Shown one piece after another: positions 1 through 6,787 of a stretch of 8,105 nucleotides of DNA. The number at the start of each line of letters is the position of its first letter. Positions within the stretch are counted from its first letter, which is position 1. The stretch lies in contig DGRT01000063.1 in the NCBI GenBank assembly GCA_002391105.1, positions 1 through 8,105 on the forward strand. The letters are read 5' to 3'. Both the position numbers and the translations under genes were made by a program. The DNA comes from Lachnospiraceae bacterium UBA4381. GTDB lineage: Bacteria; Bacillota; Clostridia; Lachnospirales; Lachnospiraceae. A model generated the notes under the pieces. It made no database searches. It was not told the DNA's origin and was given only the letters and a program-made list of their open reading frames with translations.

Positions 1-1
1 A

Positions 2-781
2 TATATTTACACCAGCGCTCTTACCGGATATAACATTCAGGAACTGAAAGAGTCCATAGGGCATATAAAGCCTTCAGATGAGAATCCGGTAAAGCTGGTA
101 GGAGACCTTATAGAGAAAGGTCAGCTTGTCGTTCTGGTAATACCAATCGACGAGTCCGCTCCAAAGGGACGCCTGATACTGCCTCAGCAGCAGGCAATCA
201 GAGATATACTTGATAAGGGAGCCCACGCCATAACGACCAGAGAAACCGAACTGGCAGAGCTGCTTACAAAAATGACTGAGCATGGCATGAAACCCGATCT
301 CGTGATCACGGATAGTCAGGCATTTGGCCCCGTCAGCAGGATTACACCGGAAAATATCCCTCTTACCTCATTTTCCATACTGATGGCGAGATATAAAGGA
401 TTTCTCGACACCTCCGTAAAGGGGGCAAGAGCTATTGATATGCTAAATGATGGTGATACGGTTCTGATAAGTGAAGGCTGCAGTCATCATAGACAATGCG
501 GTGATATAGGAACTGTAAAGCTTCCAAAATGGCTGAAGGAACGCACCGGAAAGGAGCTGAACATCGAAACCACCTCAGGAGCGGATTTTCCTGATAATCT
601 GGAGAAGTATCAGCTTATCATCCACTGCGGCGGCTGTATGCTAAGCTCCAGAGAGCTCATTTACAGAATGAAATGCGCCATTGATACGGGCGTACCATTT
701 ACAAACTACGGAATATCTATAGCTTATATGAAAGGAATACTGGACAGAGCCATTGCACCGATTCCCGATCTGACAAGATGA
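2..781 (+). CDS. hydF: [FeFe]-hydrogenase maturation GTPase HydF, C-terminal part (5' truncated by window edge)
   Basis: HydF is the GTPase scaffold that carries the 2Fe precursor of the H-cluster and hands it to apo-HydA. The frame is open from base 2, giving 259 residues of a protein usually near 400, so the GTP-binding motifs G1-G4 lie outside the window. The first residues (TSALTGYNIQELK) look like the G5 end of the GTPase domain. A dimerisation region follows, with the HydF-typical stretch SAPKGRLILPQQQAIRDIL. The cluster-binding domain contains CSH (Cys codon at 479) and, 45 residues later, HCGGC (Cys codon at 626), matching the family pattern C-x-H-x(44-53)-H-C-x2-C. The C-terminal part around TNYGISIAYMKGILDRA is also typical. 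An extra Cys sits four residues after CSH. No start can be assigned. The gene ends 364 bases before hydE and is separated from it by a new promoter and terminator. Confidence 0.95.
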   Translation, partial: YIYTSALTGYNIQELKESIGHIKPSDENPVKLVGDLIEKGQLVVLVIPIDESAPKGRLILPQQQAIRDILDKGAHAITTRETELAELLTKMTEHGMKPDLVITDSQAFGPVSRITPENIPLTSFSILMARYKGFLDTSVKGARAIDMLNDGDTVLISEGCSHHRQCGDIGTVKLPKWLKERTGKELNIETTSGADFPDNLEKYQLIIHCGGCMLSSRELIYRMKCAIDTGVPFTNYGISIAYMKGILDRAIAPIPDLTR

Positions 782-800
782 ATATTCCCAACTGCCTGAA

Positions 801-831
801 CTGCCGGGATGCTTCGCCCTTTATCCGGCAG
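801..831 (+). terminator. Hairpin after hydF, possible weak terminator
   Basis: CTGCCGG (801-807) and CCGGCAG (825-831) are perfect inverted repeats, extendable by AT/AT across one bulged G, 20 bases after the hydF stop. No T-run follows, so intrinsic termination is uncertain. It may instead be a 3'-end stabilising hairpin. A small second hairpin, TTCCT/AGGAA, follows at 851-866. Confidence 0.4.
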
Positions 832-872
832 CTTACCGGACAATACGCTATTCCTGCAAATAGGAACGAATA

Positions 873-900
873 TTGACTTTTGTCACTTATGTCATATAAT
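873..900 (+). promoter_or_regulatory. Sigma-A-type promoter for RNA copy 1 and the hydE operon
   Basis: TTGACT (873-878) and TATAAT (895-900) are separated by 16 bases and lie just upstream of the structured RNA, predicting transcription from about base 907. A second TATAAT at 905-910 lies in the context GTTATAAT, which also occurs before RNA copy 2. Its only -35 candidate (TTGTCA, 880-885) is 19 bases away, so the first pair is preferred. Confidence 0.7.
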
Positions 901-939
901 AAGTTATAATCCTTGTTACAATTAAAAAGATATTTCGCT

Positions 940-1047
940 CCAACCTGACATCAAAACAGGCATCGCCTTTTGAGATGAAAGCATGTGGTACAGATATAAC
1001 TATAACTACGCGCTGTACTTCTGCCCTGTCAGGAGTACAGCTTTTTT
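940..1047 (+). ncRNA. Structured leader RNA copy 1, candidate riboswitch/attenuator
   Basis: The 55-base core (940-994) matches 7965-8019 with four differences and no gap. Hairpin P1 is CCTG (944-947)/CAGG (957-960), and P2 is CTTT (967-970)/AAAG (978-981). P1 loop bases CATC (949-952) are complementary to P2 loop bases GATG (974-977), allowing a kissing interaction. GTACAG (988-993) can pair with CTGTAC (1013-1018) as an antiterminator. That same CTGTAC is the 5' arm of the terminator ending in six Ts. This is the layout of a ligand-controlled transcription attenuator. Two kissing hairpins followed by an antiterminator recall, from memory only, the guanidine-IV (mepA) class, but I cannot confirm this. 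The hydE start is about 100 bases further on. Confidence 0.75.
1012..1047 (+). terminator. Intrinsic terminator of RNA copy 1
   Basis: GCTGTACT (1012-1019) pairs perfectly with AGTACAGC (1034-1041). An inner CCT/AGG lies in the loop, and six Ts (1042-1047) follow directly. The 5' arm is shared with the proposed antiterminator. Confidence 0.85.
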
Positions 1048-1145
1048 ATTACACAGTTTCGTAATTAGCTGTACATTTTGCGTAAAGTGTTTTCTTAAAT
1101 TATCAGCTAAAACCGTAGGCGTAGTGGGCTATGTAAAGAACAAAA

Positions 1146-2210
1146 ATGGTAAATACGATGAAAAGCAATGTTAACAAAACAATAATCGAGGAACTAAATA
1201 CCAGCCATTCACTTCCCCGCGAAAAATGGCACACCCTTCTATCTTCCTTTACCGAAGAAGACCGGATATATGCCGCATCCCTGGCAAGACGCGTTGCCGA
1301 TGAAATATACGGAAATGATGTATATATCAGAGGTATAGTTGAGTTTTCCAACACCTGTAACAGAAACTGTTACTACTGCGGGCTCAGAGCCGGAAATACA
1401 AAGCTTGAAAGATACAGACTATCACCGGATGACATATATTCCTGCTGCGAAGACGGTTACAGATATGGTTTCAGAACCTTCGTGCTCCAAAGCGGCGAAG
1501 ACCCTTACTATACAACTGAAATGATATGTGATCTGGTTCGCAGACTAAAGAAAGGCTATCCCGAATGTGCAGTAACTCTATCCATCGGGGAAAAATCCTT
1601 CGAGGACTATGCTGCATTTAAGGAAGCAGGAGCTGACAGATATCTTCTCAGACACGAAACGGCAAATGAAGCGCACTACGGAAAGCTCCACCCTGAAAAT
1701 ATGTCCTGGAAGAACCGCATGAGATGTCTGGATGACCTCAAATCACTTGGCTATCAGACCGGCTGCGGAGTAATGATAGGCTCACCGGAGCAGACCATCG
1801 ATTGTCTCGTGGATGATATGCTTTATATGCAGGATTTTAAACCGGAAATGATAGGTCTGGGACCATTTCTTCCTCACAGTGATACTCCCTTCAGGGATAA
1901 GCCGAAGGGCTCTTATGAAATGACTCTTTTCCTGATCAGCCTGTGCCGTCTGATGCTCCCCCATGTACTTCTTCCAGCTACCACAGCACTCGGAACCATC
2001 AGACCTAACGGACGCGAGCAGGGAATACTCGCCGGAGCAAATGTTATCATGCCAAACCTTTCGCCTGTTCGGGTAAGGGACAAATATATGCTTTATGATA
2101 ATAAAATCTGTACCGGTGACACCTCCAGTGAATGTCGGGGCTGTCTCGAAAGAAGGATGGAGGCTATCGGGTATAAGATAGTTATCGCAAGGGGAGATTA
2201 TAATGGGTAA
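1146..2210 (+). CDS. hydE: [FeFe]-hydrogenase maturase HydE, radical SAM
   Basis: HydE is a BioB-like radical SAM enzyme that, in hydrogenase maturation, processes the HydG-derived Fe(CO)2(CN)-cysteine complex on the way to the 2Fe subcluster. The 354 residues fit the usual length near 350. The radical SAM cluster motif C-x3-C-x2-C is Cys71, Cys75 and Cys78 (CNRNCYYC). Other HydE signatures follow: LQSGEDPYY, GADRYLLRHETAN, IGLGPFLPHSDTP, LPATTALGTI and GANVIMPNLSP. The C-terminal C-x7-C-x2-C (Cys322, Cys330, Cys333) matches the second, accessory cluster site found in many HydE proteins. The start is uncertain: ATG 1146 and ATG 1158 are both in frame and neither has a clear Shine-Dalgarno. 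An in-frame stop at 1134-1136 excludes earlier starts. It is first in a plus-strand operon, 28 bases before a NifH-like gene, an unusual neighbour for hydE. Confidence 0.95.
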   Translation: MVNTMKSNVNKTIIEELNTSHSLPREKWHTLLSSFTEEDRIYAASLARRVADEIYGNDVYIRGIVEFSNTCNRNCYYCGLRAGNTKLERYRLSPDDIYSCCEDGYRYGFRTFVLQSGEDPYYTTEMICDLVRRLKKGYPECAVTLSIGEKSFEDYAAFKEAGADRYLLRHETANEAHYGKLHPENMSWKNRMRCLDDLKSLGYQTGCGVMIGSPEQTIDCLVDDMLYMQDFKPEMIGLGPFLPHSDTPFRDKPKGSYEMTLFLISLCRLMLPHVLLPATTALGTIRPNGREQGILAGANVIMPNLSPVRVRDKYMLYDNKICTGDTSSECRGCLERRMEAIGYKIVIARGDYNG

Positions 2211-2226
2211 GTTAACATACTGTTAT

Positions 2227-2232
2227 AAGGAG
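2227..2232 (+). promoter_or_regulatory. Ribosome binding site deciding the first NifH-like start
   Basis: AAGGAG ends six bases before ATG 2239. It supports that start over the in-frame ATG at 2203, which would overlap the end of hydE and add twelve residues before the conserved NifH N-terminus. Confidence 0.8.
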
Positions 2233-2238
2233 CATACT

Positions 2239-2982
2239 ATGATCAAATTTGCTATATATGGAAAGGGTGGCATAGGCAAGTCCACCTTATCCTCAAACCT
2301 CAGTGCAGCATTTGCAAAGCGAGGTATGACAGTCATGCAGATCGGTTGTGATCCCAAAGCGGATTCCACCTCTCTGCTCTGTCCCAAGGAGAAGCTTACG
2401 ACTGTTCTGGATCTTGTCAGAAGCGGTAAGCCCTTCACACTTCAGGACATGGTTAAGGAAAGCAGTGCCGGTGTGCTATGCGTAGAAGCCGGCGGTCCTG
2501 TTCCCGGTCTTGGCTGTGCAGGCCGCGGAATCATAAATGCCCTGGAGCAGCTTGAACAAAAAGGCGCCTATCAGGTTTATAAGCCGGATATAGTAATCTA
2601 TGACGTACTGGGTGACGTAGTCTGTGGCGGCTTTACCATGCCAATGCGTAAGGGTTATGCTGACAAAGTCTATATCGTAACCTCCGGTGAAAAGATGTCT
2701 ATCTACGCCGCCGCCAACATTGCCATGGCGGTTGAGAATTTCAAGAAAAGGGACTATGCAAAGCTGGGAGGTATCATACTGAACTGTCGTGGCGTAGAGC
2801 ATGAAGAGGAAAATGCCACTACCCTCGCCAACGATTTTGATACAGAGGTTCTGTCCGTCATCCCCAGAAGTCCTCTTTTTGAAAAAGCAGAAGCCACAGG
2901 GAAAACAGTTGTCGAACTATTTCCTGAAAGTGATATCTGCGAGAAGCTGCTCAAGCTGGCGGATGACATTATGGCTCAGTAA
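2239..2982 (+). CDS. NifH-like nitrogenase iron protein homologue, first copy
   Basis: A dinitrogenase-reductase-type ATPase, which as a dimer should bind one [4Fe-4S] cluster and pass electrons to a component-1-like partner on ATP hydrolysis. It has 247 residues, shorter than nitrogen-fixing NifH (about 270-295) and like group IV homologues. Walker A is GKGGIGKST (8-16), and switch I is around CDPKADST (37-44). Cluster ligands Cys93 (PGLGCAGRG) and Cys129 (DVLGDVVCGG) are both present, and the Arg in CAGRG equivalent to the ADP-ribosylated NifH residue is kept. The downstream NifD/NifK-like pair is its likely partner. A second NifH-like gene closes the operon. True NifH for N2 fixation is unlikely because its partners lack cofactor ligands. 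BchL or CfbC cannot be excluded from this protein alone. Confidence 0.92.
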   Translation: MIKFAIYGKGGIGKSTLSSNLSAAFAKRGMTVMQIGCDPKADSTSLLCPKEKLTTVLDLVRSGKPFTLQDMVKESSAGVLCVEAGGPVPGLGCAGRGIINALEQLEQKGAYQVYKPDIVIYDVLGDVVCGGFTMPMRKGYADKVYIVTSGEKMSIYAAANIAMAVENFKKRDYAKLGGIILNCRGVEHEEENATTLANDFDTEVLSVIPRSPLFEKAEATGKTVVELFPESDICEKLLKLADDIMAQ

Positions 2983-3034
2983 ATCATTTCATAAATATAT
3001 AATCAAATAGTAACAAAGCAGATAAGAGTACATT

Positions 3035-4483
3035 ATGATAAAGAATCTACAACAGAAAAACAGAATAATAAAACCGGTTCCACTTTCTGACATAGCATTT
3101 CCAAGTCCCTTCTACGAAGGTCTTCAGTACAATGCTCCCGCTCGTGGTGTGTGGAATATAGTCCATACCGGAATGCTGATTCCTGAGTCTCATCAGATAT
3201 ATGTCTGTGCTCAGGGCTGTCTTCGAGGCGTTATCCTCACAGCCGCAGAAATGAATGATATGCAGCGTATGTCCTGGGTGGCACTCCGCGAAAGAGACAT
3301 GTGGAATGGCGAAATGGAAAAAAGAGTCATCGAAGGAACACGCGATATATTAGAGAAGATAGCTTCCAGTCCTGAGACTATGAAAATGCCCAGATGTGTA
3401 CTCATTTACCTTAGCTGTATGCATATGTTTGAGGGCTGTGACTTTCAGATGATCACTGATGAGCTTTCAGAGATGTATCCGGATATAGACTTCGTGGAAT
3501 GCTACATGATTCCAACCATGAGAAAGACCATGTCTCCGGATGCTATGATGAAGATAAGCCTCTACGAAGCCGTAAAGCCAAAGCCAAAATCAGATAAAAT
3601 GGTAGCTCTCACAGGCAGTAATCTCCCATTTGATAAGGAGTCCGATATCTGCCAGCTTATCAAAATGTCCGGTAAAAGCATCTGGGATATATCCGACTGC
3701 ACAAGCTACGAAGAATATCTGGAGCTCGGTGCAGCGCCTATCATCATTTCCAATCTTTCCGTTGCTGATGCAGCCATGAAACAGATGTCTGACAGGCTGG
3801 ATCAGAAATGGCTCAGACTGCTGATGAACTTTGATACAGATAAGCTGGATCAGAATCTTTATAACCTTGGAAATGAACTGGAGCTGGAAAAAGATGCCGT
3901 AAAAAAATATATAGAAGAAGCTTCCTCCAACGCCTTTACTGCACTTAAGAAAGCAAGCCAGAGGCTTAGGAGTACTCCAATAGCTATAGATTACACAGCA
4001 TTTCCTTACATTATCGAACTCGCTGAGCTTCTTACCAGACACGGATTCAATGTAGTAAGCCTATACAGTGATGGATTCCCCGCTGATGAAAGGGATAGCT
4101 TCGAGAGACTACGTGTACTGAAACCCGACATCAAGGTCTATCCGACAAATGATCCATCTATGAGATTCGCCGCATCCCAGTCAGAAATCATTTCCGGCGG
4201 AGATGTAGCTTCATTTGTAAAAGACAGCGATAAAGAAATGCCTTCTTCAAATGAAATTAACGACAGTGAAAATCCTTCTGCAGATAAGATTCTTGCCATC
4301 GGACAGAAGGCTGCATATTTTAATAACACCCCTTACTTTGTCGATATTGTCGAGGGCGGTGGAATGTATGGCTATAATGCCATAGGGAAGCTGGCGGAAC
4401 TAATGATAGAAGCATTTGAAACACCAAAAAACATAGAGAAGGTTATAGGTCATAAGGGCTGGGGCTGCGAAAGCTGCTTATGA
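3035..4483 (+). CDS. Nitrogenase component-1-like protein, alpha (NifD-like) half
   Basis: A 482-residue member of the nitrogenase/oxidoreductase component-1 family. By-eye anchors to NifD are RGVW (37-40), YVCAQGC (56-62), ERDMWNG near 86-92 (NifD EKDIVFGG), LSCMHMFEGCD (127-136; NifD SECPIGLIGDD) and GGMYGYNAI near the C-terminus. Cys58 and Cys128 match P-cluster ligands Cys88 and Cys154, but Cys62 of NifD aligns with Gln31/Tyr32. The FeMo-co ligands are not kept: Cys275 aligns with Ser239 and His442 with a Val. Extra cysteines at 62 and 135 give CxxxC and Cx6C pairs. The protein ends in WGCESCL, a C-terminal CxxC (478, 481). A weak AAGAG precedes the ATG by six bases. It probably forms a heterodimer or heterotetramer with the next gene product. 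The substrate is unknown. Confidence 0.85.
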   Translation: MIKNLQQKNRIIKPVPLSDIAFPSPFYEGLQYNAPARGVWNIVHTGMLIPESHQIYVCAQGCLRGVILTAAEMNDMQRMSWVALRERDMWNGEMEKRVIEGTRDILEKIASSPETMKMPRCVLIYLSCMHMFEGCDFQMITDELSEMYPDIDFVECYMIPTMRKTMSPDAMMKISLYEAVKPKPKSDKMVALTGSNLPFDKESDICQLIKMSGKSIWDISDCTSYEEYLELGAAPIIISNLSVADAAMKQMSDRLDQKWLRLLMNFDTDKLDQNLYNLGNELELEKDAVKKYIEEASSNAFTALKKASQRLRSTPIAIDYTAFPYIIELAELLTRHGFNVVSLYSDGFPADERDSFERLRVLKPDIKVYPTNDPSMRFAASQSEIISGGDVASFVKDSDKEMPSSNEINDSENPSADKILAIGQKAAYFNNTPYFVDIVEGGGMYGYNAIGKLAELMIEAFETPKNIEKVIGHKGWGCESCL

Positions 4484-4505
4484 TTCTTCAAATAAAATAA
4501 CATAC

Positions 4506-4512
4506 AAAGGAA
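4506..4512 (+). promoter_or_regulatory. Ribosome binding site of the NifK-like gene
   Basis: AAAGGAA lies six bases before ATG 4519, within the 35-base gap after the NifD-like gene, and fixes the start of the NifK-like protein. Confidence 0.7.
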
Positions 4513-4518
4513 CAACAC

Positions 4519-5784
4519 ATGGATCAAACTGCAAGAATAATATCAATATATGCTGCAGACACCTCCGGCTTCTGCTCTGCCCTGTATGAATACGGTGGAA
4601 TGACCGTCATACACGATGCTTCAGGCTGCAACTCCACATATACAACTCATGATGAACCGAGATGGTACAGCATGGACAGCATGATGTATATTTCCGGACT
4701 TACAGAAAGTGATGCAGTAATGGGAAATGACGAAAAGTTCATATCCGATTTATGCCTTGCCGCTGAAGAACTAAAGCCGGCATTTATCGCTATCTGCGCC
4801 TCTGCCCTGCCGGCTATGGTTGGGATTGATATGGAAGCTATCGCTTACGAGGTGGAAACACGAACCGGAATACCGGCATTTGAAGTCAAAACAAATGCCA
4901 TGCAAAGCTACATCACAGGTGCCGGAAATGCATTTCTTGAACTGGCAAAAAGGTTTACAAAGCCGGTACCAAAGCGGAAGAATAGCGATAATACTAAAGC
5001 AGAATTAAAAGTAAATATATTAGGGCTCACCCCGCTGGACTTCCCTCTTCACGGAACCTGCGAGGCTATGCTCGACTGGCTGGAAAAGCATGGTCACACC
5101 ATTAACTCCTACGTGGGAATGCATCCCGGAAAAAAGCATTTTACAAATACTGCTTCTTCAAACGATTTATCAAATAATCTGGATGAAATAAAAAGACTGA
5201 CCGATGCTGATGTAAATCTGGTAGTCTCGTCAATCGGGATGGCACTTGCAGAATATCTGTACGAAGAATATGGCATACCTTATGTGATAGGCGCCCCCTA
5301 CGGAGAAGCATTTTCAGAACTGCTGGAGAAGGCACTTCGCAAAGCATACATAACCGGAACTAATATTAACGCAGCAAAGCTATATCATCCATGCGGTTCC
5401 AGAGTAGCAATAATCGGAGAAAGCATCACAGCCGCTTCTCTTGCTGCTGCGATTTATGCAGAGTTTCACATTCCGGTCAGAGTTTTGGAAAGCGTCGGGG
5501 ATGGAGAAATGTCAGTACTTAATGCTCGGAACACATCAGAAATGACACAAGAGGATGCCCTGGATGATATATCATGTTCTGAGGAAGAAGAACTGGAAAA
5601 TGAGATTCAAAAATCAGATATTATTATCGCAGATCCTCTCTTTGAGCCTATCTGCAGAGGAAAAGTATTTATAAGACTACCGCACATGGCATTTTCCGGA
5701 AGATGCTTTACAAAGGAAGAAATGCATCTTATAAATAAGTCATTACGTAGCATTGATGCTTTTAACAATACTCTTCATTTATAG
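4519..5784 (+). CDS. Nitrogenase component-1-like protein, beta (NifK-like) half
   Basis: A 421-residue partner of the preceding gene. It fits NifK better than NifD because of HDASGCNSTY (32-41; NifK HGSQGCVAYF) and GLTESDAVMGN (60-70; NifK MTEDAAVFGG). Cys37 matches P-cluster Cys95. NifK Cys70 aligns with Ala12. At the Cys153 position there is Ala96, with a cysteine three residues earlier (Cys93, AICASAL). Cys19 lies near the N-terminus. The bridging cluster is therefore probably ligated differently from a P-cluster, perhaps as a simpler [4Fe-4S] as in the DPOR/CfbD types. The N-terminus starts almost directly at the first Rossmann domain, without the long NifK extension. LYEEYGIPYVIGAPYG (245-260) and FIRLPHMAFSGRC near the end are typical of the family. 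NifE or NifN scaffold roles are formally possible. Confidence 0.85.
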   Translation: MDQTARIISIYAADTSGFCSALYEYGGMTVIHDASGCNSTYTTHDEPRWYSMDSMMYISGLTESDAVMGNDEKFISDLCLAAEELKPAFIAICASALPAMVGIDMEAIAYEVETRTGIPAFEVKTNAMQSYITGAGNAFLELAKRFTKPVPKRKNSDNTKAELKVNILGLTPLDFPLHGTCEAMLDWLEKHGHTINSYVGMHPGKKHFTNTASSNDLSNNLDEIKRLTDADVNLVVSSIGMALAEYLYEEYGIPYVIGAPYGEAFSELLEKALRKAYITGTNINAAKLYHPCGSRVAIIGESITAASLAAAIYAEFHIPVRVLESVGDGEMSVLNARNTSEMTQEDALDDISCSEEEELENEIQKSDIIIADPLFEPICRGKVFIRLPHMAFSGRCFTKEEMHLINKSLRSIDAFNNTLHL

Positions 5785-5855
5785 AAAGCAAACAGAAGTG
5801 AGCATTTTTGTTTTTTACAGAATTTGCTTAATATGTAAGAAAATACAATATGTAT

Positions 5856-5862
5856 AAAGGAA
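5856..5862 (+). promoter_or_regulatory. Ribosome binding site of the second NifH-like gene, long spacing
   Basis: AAAGGAA ends 11 bases before ATG 5874, a longer spacing than at the other genes of the operon. The in-frame ATG at 5850 lies upstream of this site and has no Shine-Dalgarno of its own. The conserved NifH start MIKIAIYGKGG also favours 5874. Confidence 0.55.
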
Positions 5863-5873
5863 CAATTAAAACC

Positions 5874-6641
5874 ATGATAAAGATAGCGATTTATGGAAAA
5901 GGCGGTATCGGAAAGTCCACCGTCACATCAAACCTCTCAGCCGCACTGGCAAGCCTTGGAAAGAAGGTAATTCAGATAGGCTGTGATCCCAAAGCTGACT
6001 CAACTGCAAATCTTCTGAATGGTCAGCCGGTTACTCCGGTCATGAATTATATGCGTGAAATGGACGAAGAACCAACCTCCCTCGATCAGATAGTAAGGGA
6101 AGGGTTCGGTGGTGTTGTCTGCATAGAAACCGGCGGACCAACTCCCGGACTCGGATGTGCCGGACGAGGAATAATAACGACATTTTCACTTCTTGAAGAG
6201 CTGGAGCTTTTTAAGAAATATAAGCCTGACGCAGTTCTCTATGACGTTCTGGGAGATGTGGTATGCGGTGGTTTTGCCGCACCTATCAGAGAGGGCTACG
6301 CAGAGAAGGTTCTTATCGTAACCTCCGGTGAAAAAATGGCACTCTATGCAGCTAACAACATAAGTACCGCTGTCAAAAATTTTGAGGACAGAAGCTACGC
6401 CAAGGTCAGAGGAATAGTAATGAACCGCAGGAATGTAGAAGGCGAAGAAGAAAAGGTTCGTGCCTTTGCCGAAAAATCAGGCCTTGATATAGTCGCAGAT
6501 ATTCCACGGACTAACGACATTATTCATTATGAGGATCTGGGTAAAACCGTAATTGAAGGCGATCCGACACTTGAAGTAAGCAAACGTTTTCTGGGACTAG
6601 CACAAATGCTGATAGATGAAGACAACTCCCAAAACACCTAG
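5874..6641 (+). CDS. NifH-like nitrogenase iron protein homologue, second copy
   Basis: A 255-residue ATPase closely related to the first copy, presumably a dimeric [4Fe-4S] electron donor. Walker A is GKGGIGKST (8-16), and CDPKADST (37-44) is identical to the first copy. Cluster ligands are Cys95 (PGLGCAGRG) and Cys131 (DVLGDVVCGG). The segment at about 47-82, between switch I and the first cluster cysteine, differs between the copies, as does the tail: NifH2 ends in LIDEDNSQNT. These are likely places for partner specificity. It closes the operon after an 89-base gap, the longest in the set. Two reductases may serve two steps, such as catalysis and cofactor assembly, or two partners. Confidence 0.92.
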   Translation: MIKIAIYGKGGIGKSTVTSNLSAALASLGKKVIQIGCDPKADSTANLLNGQPVTPVMNYMREMDEEPTSLDQIVREGFGGVVCIETGGPTPGLGCAGRGIITTFSLLEELELFKKYKPDAVLYDVLGDVVCGGFAAPIREGYAEKVLIVTSGEKMALYAANNISTAVKNFEDRSYAKVRGIVMNRRNVEGEEEKVRAFAEKSGLDIVADIPRTNDIIHYEDLGKTVIEGDPTLEVSKRFLGLAQMLIDEDNSQNT

Positions 6642-6645
6642 AACA

Positions 6646-6663
6646 CCGGTTTTAAATAACCGG
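6646..6663 (+). terminator. Small hairpin directly after the operon
   Basis: CCGGTT (6646-6651) and AACCGG (6658-6663) form a perfect 6-bp hairpin starting five bases after the stop of the last gene. No T-run follows, so it may be an mRNA 3'-end structure rather than a terminator. Confidence 0.35.
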
Positions 6664-6787
6664 AACAAATGCTTACCTGCTGAATAAAAGCTGCGACCTT
6701 CTTTTGCCAAAGCCTATATTTACACATAAAAGATATTCAAAAAATAGTCTGAATTAAATAATTCATTTTTATGAAAAACATAAATTA

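Noticed and set aside
940..1047. T-box leader
   Set aside because: TGTGGTAC slightly resembles the T-box sequence, but there is no long Stem I, no GGGTGG-ACCGCG consensus, and the downstream genes are not tRNA synthetases or amino acid genes.
983..1174. Plus-strand reading frame through the leader RNA
   Set aside because: It runs through the terminator, has no ribosome binding site and gives no recognisable protein.
2203..2238. N-terminal extension of the first NifH-like protein
   Set aside because: ATG 2203 has no ribosome binding site and overlaps hydE. AAGGAG at 2227-2232 serves ATG 2239.
2239..6641. A nitrogen-fixing nitrogenase operon
   Set aside because: The component-1-like proteins lack FeMo-co ligands by eye, and no nifB, nifE/N or nifV is present in the window.
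2239..6641. Protochlorophyllide/chlorin reductase or the F430 CfbCD system
   Set aside because: No tetrapyrrole or coenzyme F430 genes are nearby, there are two component-1 halves plus two NifH-like proteins, and a HydE-type maturase leads the operon. Ruled out by context only, not by tree.
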